From an uncultured Acidobacteriota bacterium (GTDB lineage: Bacteria > Acidobacteriota > Terriglobia > UBA7540), in contig CALCEB010000287.1 of the NCBI GenBank assembly GCA_937900045.1, forward strand, positions 1-31,832: a DNA stretch of 31,832 nt, written 5' to 3'. Under the pieces are notes generated by a model. The model worked only from the letters and a program-made list of their open reading frames with translations. It was not told where the DNA came from and did no database searches. The position numbers were made by a program, and so were the translations under genes. Below, piece after piece: positions 1 to 8,658 of the stretch (positions are counted from its first letter, which is position 1; every line of letters starts with the position of its first letter).

Positions 1-2
1 GC

Positions 3-748
3 TCAGCAGGGCAAATCAAATACGTTAGTGTATTTAAGAAATATGGTACTAAGTCCGCTGCGCGTTCCGATCCAAAGGTTCCCTTCCCGGTCCAGGTAGC
101 TCGAAGTGACGATATCATCCGGCAAGCCGTTCCGGGTGGTGAAGACCTGGAATGCTCCATCTTTGAAACGGTCCAGTCCGTGACGCGTCCCAATCCAGAT
201 GCTTCCTTCTGCGTCTTCACAGATGGAAAAGACTTCATCGTCAGATAAGCCGTTGCGCGTTGTATAGGAGGTGATTTTTCCATCCTTGATGCGGTCAACC
301 CCGCCACCGTCCGTGCCAAGCCACAGGCTACCGTCGCGGCTCTCATAAACGGGGAGCACAACGTCGTTGGAGAGGCCCTCCTGCGAACTGTAAGTGGTGA
401 AGCGGCTGTCTGCAAGCCGGTTGAGTCCGCCGCCCGTCGTCCCAATCCAGAGGCTGCCCTCACGATCCTGAAAGAGCGACCACACCTGGTCGCTGGAGAG
501 CCCCATCTTCTGGTTATAGACTGTAAACTTCCCATCTCGGAACCTGTCGAGTCCTCCATCTCCTGTTCCAATCCAAAGACTACCCTGCCGGTCGCCGTAG
601 AGCGTCCAGATTTCGTTGCTGGAAAGGCCATCCCGGTTTGTAAAGGTGGAGAACGTCCCGTTCTTGAAGAGGCTCAAGCCTCCGCCGTTCGTGCCGATCC
701 AGAGGTTGCCGGTGCGATCCGTGTAGATGGCTTTGATGTAGTTACAGT
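3..748 (-). pseudogene. Two-component-regulator-type beta-propeller fragment (Reg_prop repeats)
   Basis: About six tandem repeats of roughly 40-45 residues follow the pattern D-R-x-G-x-L-W-I-G-T-x-G-G-G-L-x-R-x-x-D-G-x-F-T-x-Y-x-x-x-x-G-L-S-x-D, which is the ligand-sensing propeller found in hybrid two-component sensors and in some secreted proteins. No signal peptide, Y_Y_Y domain, transmembrane segment or kinase is present. At the amino end, recognisable repeat sequence (N-Y-I-K-A-I-Y) begins near 748, and beyond it the opposite strand becomes a protease fragment. At the carboxyl end the last repeat loses its pattern after G-T-R-S-G-L and hits a stop at 3-5. I infer a remnant truncated at both ends. 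An intact continuation to the left of the window would change this. Confidence 0.75.
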
Positions 749-1351
749 TCAAAGGGTCCCACCGCCATTGACCATATCGTGAAGCCGGACATTGTCGCAC
801 CTGGCAACCTGGTGGTTTCATTGCTCGCGCCGAATGCCACGCTTCCCAACACTTATCCTCAAACCCGGATTCCGGTTTCCTACTATGAGAATACCTTCAA
901 CACAGCCCTTTCCAATACCTACTACGTGCTGAGCGGCACCAGCATGGCAACCCCGGTGGTGAGCGGGGCGGTTGCGGACCTCCTCGAAGCTGAGCCGGCC
1001 CTCACGCCCGATGAGGTGAAAGCGAAGCTGATGCTCACTGCTTATAAACACTTCCCGGCGTCCAGCACAGCCACAGATCCCAGCACCGGTCAGACTTATA
1101 CGAGCTTTTACGACGTCTTCACCGTTGGCGCTGGCTATCTGGATATCCAGGCCGCCCTGAATGACCCGAACACCCCGAAGGGATCCGCTCTCTCCCCGAC
1201 GGCAACCTATAATAACTCATCACAAACCGTGACTTTTTCAACTTCGCCCACCGCCGTGTGGAACACTTCCCAGGTATGGGACACGCGGTCCGTGTGGGGA
1301 ACCGGCTCGCCAACGCAGGCTGAAAGCATTATCGTCAACGGCGAGAATTGA
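740..1351 (+). pseudogene. Subtilisin-like (S8) protease, C-terminal fragment
   Basis: The reading frame carries the S-S-K-G-P-T...V-K-P-D-I-V-A-P-G signature that precedes the active site in subtilases, then G-T-S-M-A-T-P, whose catalytic Ser codon is at 941-943. A C-terminal tail with repeated W-x-T/D motifs and an S-I-I-V-N-G-E ending follows. The catalytic Asp and His regions and any signal peptide are missing. Homology reaches back only to about 740 and an in-frame stop lies at 734-736, so the GTG at 779 is not a real start. The fragment abuts the propeller remnant on the opposite strand, which marks a rearrangement junction. No activity is expected from the fragment. Confidence 0.8.
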
Positions 1352-1766
1352 GACGAAGCCGGCCACGGGGTCGTTGTAAAGAATCTGGATAGTCATTCTG
1401 CCGTTCTGGCCGGTAACAGCGATGCTTGTGACGGCCAGCGCCAACTGGCCAGTGTGCGTCAGCGTGATGGCCTGCGGAACGTTTGGCGCTTGGACACTCT
1501 GAGGGCCGAAGTTCAAGCTGGTAGGACTGAGGCTCACGACCGGGCCCTGACCGGCAGACAAGGCTGAAGACCGTGCCCGCACCACCGGACGTTGTCCCAT
1601 AGAAGTTGCCATCGGTTGCCTGGATCAGCCCCGCGTTGGGGCCGGAGCCGTCCGTGAAGTCGAAGCGGTGCAGTGTGTTGAAAGTCTGCGCAGCTAAGGC
1701 AATCGCCGTCGCTGCGCACAGCGGAAAGACAAAGCAGGCCATCTTTCCCCAGTTAAGTTTACCCAT
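1352..1766 (-). pseudogene. GloVer repeat / ASPM-Hydin-like secreted protein remnant
   Basis: An ATG at 1766-1764 sits behind a good Shine-Dalgarno (AGGAGG, about 1771-1776 on the minus strand). It encodes a signal peptide (basic start, then a Phe/Leu/Ala-rich core ending A-L-A-A) and one GloVer-type repeat: F-D-G-S-G-P-N-A-G-L-I-Q-A-T-D-G-N-F-Y-G-T-T-S-G-G-A-G-T-V-F. After G-T-V-F-S-L the meaningful sequence changes frame. The other frame reads V-S-L-S-P-T-S-L-N-F-G-P-Q-S-V-Q, typical of ASPM/SPD-2/Hydin-like immunoglobulin-fold domains that follow GloVer repeats in this group. It stops being recognisable close to the protease fragment. I call it a frameshifted, 3'-truncated gene. An intact relative starts at 31212. 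Confidence 0.7.
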
Positions 1767-2410
1767 GTTGCCTCCTCGCCGCCTTGCGGCTTTCGAGGTC
1801 AAGTCGAGATTGGCAGCCACCGGGGCGGCGGCATAATGCGGGCTGGCCACTTCCACCAGAATGGGGTTTTTGCGCACTTTCGGTGCAGGCGAGGCCGAGT
1901 GAAACCTTGCATCTGTCAGATAACATGGGCTTAGGCTATCGTCTGGTAACAAAGGAAAGAACAGGCCGTAGGTCTGCCTGTGATGATTTCTTAACTAATA
2001 GAATCCATAGGTCTTAACCTGGGTATGCACCCCAAGGTTGCACCGAGAGTGCGGAAGAGCCCCTAATTCTTCGCGGAACTTCGGTTTAATGTGATTCAAA
2101 AAATTCCAGGACTTTCCCCATTTATTCCTTGCCCTGGTTGGATCAGCCGCGGTTTGCGGGAGAATTTGAGCCCCGCCCTCGCTTCAAAGCGATAAGGATG
2201 GTTCTGAAAAGCCGCGAAAATCGCGAGGCTGCGTGCAGCCTGGCCAGTTTTCATGCTCTGTGAGGGTGCCTGCGGAGCCGTATTGACTCGCTCTTTCGCG
2301 CAATTTTGACAATTCGCAACAGTTCATTTGCCAAGACAGCTAAGCTCTTTAATTGGTGGAGTTAGAACGGAGGAAGCGGAAATTTTTGGGAAAGTCCTGA
2401 AAAAATTCCC
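1767..2410. other. Intergenic stretch, no gene seen
   Basis: About 640 bases with no convincing reading frame on either strand. The short frames present have no recognisable domains and no good ribosome-binding sites. Apart from the Shine-Dalgarno of the minus-strand GloVer remnant at its left edge, I see no repeat or RNA gene. The promoter and dyad of the next gene begin at its right edge. Confidence 0.5.
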
Positions 2411-2411
2411 C

Positions 2412-2441
2412 TTGACAGTACTATTGAGGGAGCCTTATTTT
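2412..2441 (+). promoter_or_regulatory. Sigma70-type promoter of the GntR regulator
   Basis: A perfect -35 TTGACA (2412-2417) is followed after 18 bases by TATTTT (2436-2441), in an AT-rich stretch. Transcription would start near 2448, inside or just before the dyad at 2451-2469, so the dyad is well placed for repression. No other good promoter is visible before the TonB-dependent receptor, so this promoter may serve both genes. Confidence 0.55.
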
Positions 2442-2450
2442 ATCACGATG

Positions 2451-2469
2451 ATTGATAACGATTATCAAT
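2451..2469. promoter_or_regulatory. Fur-box-like palindromic operator
   Basis: A 19-base near-perfect dyad (8 of 9 pairs) has the core TGATAACGATTATCA at 2453-2467. This differs by one base from the 7-1-7 Fur consensus TGATAATnATTATCA. It covers the expected transcription start of the promoter at 2412-2441 and ends 16 bases before the GntR start codon. It could be a Fur-family site, linking the TonB-dependent receptor to metal status, or an autoregulatory GntR site that happens to look like one. The sequence alone cannot decide. Confidence 0.5.
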
Positions 2470-2485
2470 AAACTTTCTCAGCTTG

Positions 2486-3172
2486 ATGCAAAAAGAGAGC
2501 CTCTTCGCCAAAATTCGCACCGCGAGCACAAAGGAAAAGGTTGTGGAGTTGATTCGGGGTGCCATCCTGGAAGGAAAGCTCGCTCCCGGAGAACGCATCA
2601 CCGAACTGGGATTGGGCCGCGAGATGAACGTTAGCCAGGGAGTGGTGCGTGAGGCATTTCAAGATCTTGAGTTTCAAGGGCTTGTGGTCAGAATCCCTAA
2701 ACGTGGAACCTTCATTACCGATTATGGCGTTGAAGATATCCAGCAGATCTATCAGTTCCGCATGGAATGTGAGGGCTTAGCTGTAGATCTTGCCAGGAAA
2801 AATGGCAGACCAAATGACGCAGACATCTTTGACCTCCAGCAGGCAATTGAGCAAATGCAATTGGGTGCAGACCGTGGAGATTTCCTGCAATTTTCCAGAA
2901 ATGATCTGCGTTTTCATGAACATATCTGGAGGATGTCAGGAAATCGCTACCTTGAAAAAGCTCTGCGTGTCGTGGCTACACCTCAGTTCGCTTACGTCCT
3001 GATCAGATCGTTTCGACATACAAGGCTTAACTTGCCTGCTATTGTAGAACAACACCGTAGAATAGTTGAAACGCTATGCGTTGCGACGCCCGATGAGTGC
3101 CGCAAGTTTTTGAGCGACATGACGGAGGACTTCTTGAACCAGATCTTGAGGAGCGTGGTTGAATCTGGATAA
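2486..3172 (+). CDS. GntR-family transcriptional regulator, FCD (FadR-like) subfamily
   Basis: A 228-residue DNA-binding regulator. Residues about 14-78 are a GntR winged helix (G-x-L-x-P-G-E-R-I-T-E, then the recognition-helix pattern V-S-Q-G-V-V-R-E-A-F-Q-D-L and wing R-G-T-F-I). Residues about 88-220 are the all-helical FCD ligand domain, with D-L-R-F-H-E-H-I-W-R-M-S-G-N and E-Q-H-R-R-I. FCD domains usually bind a metal and a small carboxylate or sugar acid. The last expected metal His, normally in an M-x-x-H-L motif, reads M-T-E-D-F here, so metal binding may be altered. The ATG at 2486 is preferred over an adjacent TTG at 2483; no strong Shine-Dalgarno precedes it. It lies 95 bases before the TonB-dependent receptor and is the obvious local regulator of the downstream sugar genes; the effector is unknown. 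Confidence 0.88.
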   Translation: MQKESLFAKIRTASTKEKVVELIRGAILEGKLAPGERITELGLGREMNVSQGVVREAFQDLEFQGLVVRIPKRGTFITDYGVEDIQQIYQFRMECEGLAVDLARKNGRPNDADIFDLQQAIEQMQLGADRGDFLQFSRNDLRFHEHIWRMSGNRYLEKALRVVATPQFAYVLIRSFRHTRLNLPAIVEQHRRIVETLCVATPDECRKFLSDMTEDFLNQILRSVVESG

Positions 3173-3267
3173 TTGCTAATGCGTTGAGTCGTGGGTCCGA
3201 AGCCCTCGCCCATTAAGACTGAAGCGGCAGAGGCTTACTTTCAAAGGTGAAAGTGGAGGAGACTAAA

Positions 3268-6200
3268 ATGAGGACGAAAAGAGTTCGATTTCACGCGAAC
3301 GCATGGGTTTGGGGATTATTAGTGAGTCTTCTAGCCCTTTTCGGGCACACGGCAAGCGCCCAGACGGTGAATGGAGCTTTTCATGGGACTATCGTTGACC
3401 AGTCTGGCGGGGTTATTCCTGGAGTAACAGTCAAAGTGAAGAACCTCGCGAACAATCAGTTGCGCGAGGCAAAGACGGACTCCGTTGGTTTTTTTACAAT
3501 CACCGCGTTACCCCCCGGGCACTATTCCGTTACTGTGACCCAGTCGGGTTTTGAAACTGTTACGCAGCGTGACGTGCAACTCCTGGTGAACCAGGATCTC
3601 GAGCTGAATTTCACCCTTAAGCCGGGCGCTGTCACCCAGACGGTTAACGTAACCTCAACACCAGCCGCCTTACAGACAACCAGCTCGACCATAGGCCAAG
3701 TCATTGGATCAAAACAGGTTGTGGATCTGCCGTTGAATGGCCGACAGTTTACGCAGATGATTTTGCTGACGCCGGGCGCCGCCCCCAAGGAGAGTGGGCA
3801 ACAATCCTTTTTTGTCATTCCCATCGGTGGCGGCGGCATCAGTCCTTCGGTAAACGGCCAACGGGGGCAGGAGAACAACTTCACCTTGGACGGGATTTTG
3901 AATAACGCGATATTCGACAACACCTGGGCGATCAGCCCACCTCCTGATGCCATTCAGGAGTTTAACGTCCAATCCCACATCACTAACGGTGAATTCAGCA
4001 TCTCATCCGGCGCCAATGTGAATGTGGTTACCAAATCCGGGAGCAATCAGATCCACGGGGATGCATGGGAGTTCCTAAGAAACGACAGCCTGGACGCAGC
4101 GAACTTTTTTGACAACTTCGCGGGCCAGAAAAAGCCGTCTTTCCGTCAGAACCAATATGGGTTCACTGTCGGAGGGCCGGTAGTTCTTCCCACACCTTGG
4201 GGAACCTACGACGGCCGCAAATCGAAGACCTATTTCTTCGGATATTGGGAAGGCTTCCGGTCAAGCCAGGGATTTACCGAATTCAACAATGTGCCGACTA
4301 CGGCGGAGTTGGGCGGTGACTTCTCGGATTTGCTAACCAACCAGCAGGCCGTCGACCCCTCGACCGGAAAGCCCGTCTTTGATCCTCTTGGGCGCCCGGT
4401 GATGAACGGCCAGATTTACAACCCTTACACAAGCCGGCAGGTGACCGCCGGGGAAGTCGACCCGGTAACGGGCCTTATAGCGCAGAGCACCGGCTTGGTT
4501 CGCGATCCTTTCAGCGGAAACATCATTCCTAGCAACCTGCTGACCTCCCAAGCCTTGACTTACCTTCGAGCCTTCTACCCCACACCCAACTTCGGTCGGG
4601 GTGGGAACAGTTTTCCGAACTTTGCGGCTTCGAGTAGCCAGATCATTTCTAGCGACCAATTCGGCACCCGAATTGACCACACCTTCCGAAATAACGACGC
4701 ACTGTATGGAAATTTCTACTTCACGCAACCCAATGAAACCTTCCCGAGCTCGCTTCTGACCGGCGCAAACACGGCCCTCAATCACGCGCGAGTGGTGGCA
4801 GTGGGCTATACCCATCTCTTCAGCCCCACGCTGCTTGGCACGTTCCATTACGGTTACAACTATACGAACTTTGGAACGACCAATATCCCCGGCGGCGTGG
4901 GTTTGCTCAATGCAACGGGCACCGCAGGTTTTGAGCCGGTCCGGGACGGCATCCCGATCGTTCCCCAAATCAGCCTTGCACCCCGTTTGGGCGGTACCGG
5001 GCAGTTCGCGATTCCCCTTGGTCCGATCCGGTCACACCAATTCAGCGGTGATATTCAGAAAATACACGGCGCCCATACCTTCAGCGGCGGTTTCATGTTC
5101 TACCACGTTCACAGTTTCGACGATGGCTGGGGGGGATCGATTGGCTTTGACCAGTTCCCGACGAGCGCAACCTATGGGACAAGTCTTAATGCCTCAACCA
5201 CTGGCGACGGGCTTGCCAGCATGCTCCTTAACCTGCCATCCAGTCTATTTGGCTTTGTTGGCCAGACCGCGGCTAACGACACGACAACCTGGCAGGGCTA
5301 TTATCTGCAAGACAAATGGCAGGCTTCAAAGAAGTTGAATATTGAGTTCGGAATTCGCTACGACTATGTTCCGCCCGTGCACTATAAGAACAACCAAGTT
5401 TCGGGATGGAATCCAAATTGTCCCCCCGGCGGGAGTATCAATAGCTGTTTCCTCATCCCGGTTCCATTTCCCACTCCCAATCCCAATTCCTCCTGGCCAT
5501 TCCCCAATGTGAGGTCGACCTACTTTGATCCCAGGTACAATGGTTGGCAACCTCGGTTCGGGTTTGCATATAGTGCCACTCCCAAGATGGTGTTCCGCGG
5601 AGGGTTTGCAGTTTTTGACGACCATAACAATACGCTGGTTCAGGAATCCCAGGATCCTCGCATTGCCTGGCCGTTCGGCGCAGGTATCAGCGAAGGCGGC
5701 CTGAACCGTGGAACTCCCAGTCTGTTCTTTACCAAGCTGCCTTCCGCTACGTCATTTCTACCACCCCAGGATTACACTCCTTCCGTGGCCTTTGCAGCCG
5801 CTCCCAACCTGAAAATCCCTTATACGATGGAGTATAATTTTGGACTCGAGCAGGAAATCAGTCCGAATCTTACGGCCACGGTGGATTACGTAGGGTCGGA
5901 AAGCCGGCACCTGTTTATTCAACCCATGTACAACGCCCCTTTACCGAGCGAGATGGGGCCGGGTCCTGTGGCGCCCCGGACGCCATTCCCATTCCTCGGC
6001 CAGTTTCCGGCTGACTTCAATTCCGGAATATCCAATTACAATGCACTGGAAGCAAAGCTCGAAAAGCGATTCTCCCAGGGGCTGACGTTCCTAGCCTCGT
6101 ACACTTGGTCCCGTTGCCTGTCCATTCAAGACGAAGGTCAATCAGGGAGCATCCAGAACCCCTATAATTGGAGCGCAGACTACGGACCTTGTGATTTCAA

Positions 6201-6798
6201 CGTCCCGCAACTTTTCGTCTTCAGTTACACTTATCAGTTACCTTTCGGCAAAGGCATGCACTTCGCAAGCGGCGCCAGTAGCGCGGAAAATGGTCTCATT
6301 GGAGGATGGCAGATCAGCGGCATTACCACGCTGGAGAGCGGATTGCCCTTCACTGTAACCGTGCCGTTCGACAATGCCAATATCAACCCCTCTAGCGAGA
6401 CACAGCGAGCGGATCCTGTGTCCGGCACGCCCTTGCAGCCTTCCGGATTTCAGCAGAACGTCTCCCACTGGTATAACCCCGCGGCCTTCGCGCTTCCTGC
6501 GCCTTACACCTTTGGCACTCTGGGGCGTAATACCTTGCGCGGACCCAGCTCCACCGAGTTCGACTTTGCCCTCTTTAAGAATTTCCAATTGAACGAATCG
6601 AAGAGCCTCCAGTTCAGGTCCGAATTTTTCAATGTCCTGAACAATGTTAACTTCGCGCCCCCCGGGGGCGGAGCCAGTGGAGGTTTCAGCACTTTAGGTG
6701 GCGAGTCCAGGACGGCTGTTGGCGCTCCTGGATTTATGCAGATCTTCAGCGCCGCTGCCGCGCGGGAGATTCAGTTCTCACTGAAGCTGATTTGGTGA
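3268..6798 (+). CDS. TonB-dependent receptor, Oar-like, with carboxypeptidase-regulatory domain
   Basis: A 1176-residue outer-membrane protein. Residues 1-32 are a signal peptide ending A-S-A-Q. Residues about 36-115 form a carboxypeptidase regulatory-like Ig fold (G-T-I-V-D-Q-S-G-G-V-I-P-G-V-T-V, then G-x-F-x-I-T-A-L-P-P-G-H-Y-S-V-T-V). A plug with V-V-D-L-P-L-N-G-R-Q-F and N-F-T-L-D-G-I-L-N-N follows, then a large beta-barrel ending in an aromatic residue. This architecture is typical of the expanded Acidobacteriota receptors thought to import large glycans or peptides with TonB/ExbBD energy. ATG 3268 has GGAGGA at 3255-3260, seven bases upstream, and is preferred over GTG 3247. Its position before glycosidases and sugar enzymes suggests a glycan substrate. 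A metal chelate remains possible because of the Fur-like box at 2451-2469. Confidence 0.92.
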   Translation: MRTKRVRFHANAWVWGLLVSLLALFGHTASAQTVNGAFHGTIVDQSGGVIPGVTVKVKNLANNQLREAKTDSVGFFTITALPPGHYSVTVTQSGFETVTQRDVQLLVNQDLELNFTLKPGAVTQTVNVTSTPAALQTTSSTIGQVIGSKQVVDLPLNGRQFTQMILLTPGAAPKESGQQSFFVIPIGGGGISPSVNGQRGQENNFTLDGILNNAIFDNTWAISPPPDAIQEFNVQSHITNGEFSISSGANVNVVTKSGSNQIHGDAWEFLRNDSLDAANFFDNFAGQKKPSFRQNQYGFTVGGPVVLPTPWGTYDGRKSKTYFFGYWEGFRSSQGFTEFNNVPTTAELGGDFSDLLTNQQAVDPSTGKPVFDPLGRPVMNGQIYNPYTSRQVTAGEVDPVTGLIAQSTGLVRDPFSGNIIPSNLLTSQALTYLRAFYPTPNFGRGGNSFPNFAASSSQIISSDQFGTRIDHTFRNNDALYGNFYFTQPNETFPSSLLTGANTALNHARVVAVGYTHLFSPTLLGTFHYGYNYTNFGTTNIPGGVGLLNATGTAGFEPVRDGIPIVPQISLAPRLGGTGQFAIPLGPIRSHQFSGDIQKIHGAHTFSGGFMFYHVHSFDDGWGGSIGFDQFPTSATYGTSLNASTTGDGLASMLLNLPSSLFGFVGQTAANDTTTWQGYYLQDKWQASKKLNIEFGIRYDYVPPVHYKNNQVSGWNPNCPPGGSINSCFLIPVPFPTPNPNSSWPFPNVRSTYFDPRYNGWQPRFGFAYSATPKMVFRGGFAVFDDHNNTLVQESQDPRIAWPFGAGISEGGLNRGTPSLFFTKLPSATSFLPPQDYTPSVAFAAAPNLKIPYTMEYNFGLEQEISPNLTATVDYVGSESRHLFIQPMYNAPLPSEMGPGPVAPRTPFPFLGQFPADFNSGISNYNALEAKLEKRFSQGLTFLASYTWSRCLSIQDEGQSGSIQNPYNWSADYGPCDFNVPQLFVFSYTYQLPFGKGMHFASGASSAENGLIGGWQISGITTLESGLPFTVTVPFDNANINPSSETQRADPVSGTPLQPSGFQQNVSHWYNPAAFALPAPYTFGTLGRNTLRGPSSTEFDFALFKNFQLNESKSLQFRSEFFNVLNNVNFAPPGGGASGGFSTLGGESRTAVGAPGFMQIFSAAAAREIQFSLKLIW

Positions 6799-6937
6799 AA
6801 GGCTTGAAGTCAGCCCAGTATGGCAAACTGCAGAGCGCACAGGTGGACTTTGAAAGTTAACGAAAGGTTGTGACGGTAGCCGGCTTCAGGTTTCCCCCCT
6901 GCCTGACCGGCGCCGTCACGAGGCTTGGAGGGCGCCA

Positions 6938-8650
6938 TTGTGGAAAGCTAAACAATCACACTGGCGCCCCACCGAGCGAGACATCGTTAAAGTGTGGACG
7001 CCTGTGAATCGACCTTTCCTTCAAACCCTTTTTTTCTTTGCTCTCACAAATCTCCTTATACCTGGAGTCATTTCGCCTGCTGCTGGCCAGACAGCAAAAC
7101 CCCCGCAGCAGGAGCCTGAAAAGCCGGCGCGTGGGCAAGCTGATGCCGCTTACCAGAAGGGAATGCAGCTTCTCCAACAAAAGCAATACTCCGATGCGCT
7201 GGAGCAATTCCAGTCGGTTGAACGCGACGCTCCCCAGAGTCCACAAGGCCCAAGCGGACAGGGTATCGCTCTTGCTCTTATGGGGAAACCTCAACTGGCG
7301 GTCCAGGCTCTCAAGAAGGCTCTGACGATCGACCCCAGCTACTGGGTGGCCCGAAGAGAATTGGGAATTGTTTATTGGAGCCAAGGCCTCAGGGCAGAGG
7401 CGGCCCGCGAGTTGCAACCTGTGGTGGAATTTCATCCGGATGATGAAGCCGGCAATGTCATTCTCAGCCGTTATGAGTTTGGACAGAACCATTATGCCTT
7501 GGCTCTTCACTACCTGTCGCGGGTTCCTGCTCAGGTAACGGCGGATGCCGGGCTCTCTCTGATGGCCGCCAAAGCGCAGTTGAAAACCCGCCAAACCGCC
7601 ACGGCCGTCCAAACGTTGAAAGGGCTCATTGGGCGGCCGGGGCTAACGAACCCGCAAATCTTTGGGCTTGCCTGGCTGTTGGGCCAGGCCCATCTTTATA
7701 AGGAGTCAATCCGAACTTTCAATCAACTGCCGCCCAGCTTCCCGAACGACTTCAGCCACAACTATGGTTTGGCGTTGGCCTACTTTGGTGATGGCCAATA
7801 TGGCCAGTGCATAAATACCCTGGCTTCGCTCCTAAAACATGGCAATACTTCCGCCGAGACCTACAGCCTGCTGGGCGTCGCAGAAGAGAAAGCCGGCCAG
7901 ACCAAAGAAGCCTATGACGCCTTCCGGCAAGGAATCCTGAACAACCCCAAAGACCCCCAGAATTATCTCGACATTGCAACTCTGGCCTGCCAGCATTTGA
8001 ACTATGATTTGGCCATTCGGATCCTTACGTCGGGAATTGCATTGATCCCGGCCTCCCATGAGTTGATCCTCAGCCGGGGGATCGCTCGCACTTTGAAGGG
8101 ACAGTTTAAGGATGCCGAGCAAGATTACGAACAGGCAATCCGAATGGCTCCCCAAGACTCTGGAAACTATATCGCTCTGGGTCTCTCCAAGCTGGAGTGG
8201 GGAGACCTTGATGGCGCAATTGGCGCGATGCAAAAGGCCGCTGAACTGCAGCCGGAGGATCCACGTCCTTATTATTTCCAGACGGAGGCATTGCTTCAGA
8301 AAGGGGTTGCTCCAGGCGCGCCTGGTTTTGGTCAAGCGCGAAAGGCCATCGACACCTCATTGTCGCTTGATCCCGATCAGCCGGGCGCTTACGCAGACCG
8401 GGCCCGGTTAGAACTGCTCTCGGGCCAGATTAATGCTGCCATCTCCGATCTGGAGCGAGCCCGTGTGGAAAATCCGGGCTCGCAGTCCATTGCCTATCTG
8501 CTGGCGCAGTCCTATCGGCAGAATGGGCAGAAGCAAAAGGGGGACGCGATCTTCGCACAAGTCCGGGAAGCCCGCGAGCAAGAATCGAAGCAATTCGCTC
8601 GTGAGTCTTTGACTCAAGCCCTTGTGGTCATTTCACAACCCAACCACTGA
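6938..8650 (+). CDS. Exported tetratricopeptide-repeat protein (1)
   Basis: A 570-residue protein. The hydrophobic stretch F-F-F-A-L-T-N-L-L-I-P-G-V followed by S-P-A-A-G-Q (about residues 28-51) looks like a signal peptide with a long leader. The rest is a series of TPR units with the A-Y-x-x-G-x-x-L-x-x-x-x-x-Y-x-x-A-L and A-L-x-x-x-P hallmarks, so it is probably a periplasmic scaffold. The TTG at 6938 is chosen because GGAGGG lies at 6927-6932; a GTG at 7004 would give a more ordinary signal peptide but has a weaker ribosome site. It is followed eight bases later by a second TPR gene, so the two are surely co-transcribed. TPR proteins commonly follow Oar-like receptors in Acidobacteriota. 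Its partner is not known. Confidence 0.8.
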   Translation: MWKAKQSHWRPTERDIVKVWTPVNRPFLQTLFFFALTNLLIPGVISPAAGQTAKPPQQEPEKPARGQADAAYQKGMQLLQQKQYSDALEQFQSVERDAPQSPQGPSGQGIALALMGKPQLAVQALKKALTIDPSYWVARRELGIVYWSQGLRAEAARELQPVVEFHPDDEAGNVILSRYEFGQNHYALALHYLSRVPAQVTADAGLSLMAAKAQLKTRQTATAVQTLKGLIGRPGLTNPQIFGLAWLLGQAHLYKESIRTFNQLPPSFPNDFSHNYGLALAYFGDGQYGQCINTLASLLKHGNTSAETYSLLGVAEEKAGQTKEAYDAFRQGILNNPKDPQNYLDIATLACQHLNYDLAIRILTSGIALIPASHELILSRGIARTLKGQFKDAEQDYEQAIRMAPQDSGNYIALGLSKLEWGDLDGAIGAMQKAAELQPEDPRPYYFQTEALLQKGVAPGAPGFGQARKAIDTSLSLDPDQPGAYADRARLELLSGQINAAISDLERARVENPGSQSIAYLLAQSYRQNGQKQKGDAIFAQVREAREQESKQFARESLTQALVVISQPNH

Positions 8651-8658
8651 GCGACGGC

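Noticed and set aside
4333..4968. Long minus-strand frame inside the TonB-dependent receptor
   Set aside because: Opposite-strand shadow of a clearly real gene with domain-level support; no signal for a gene of its own.
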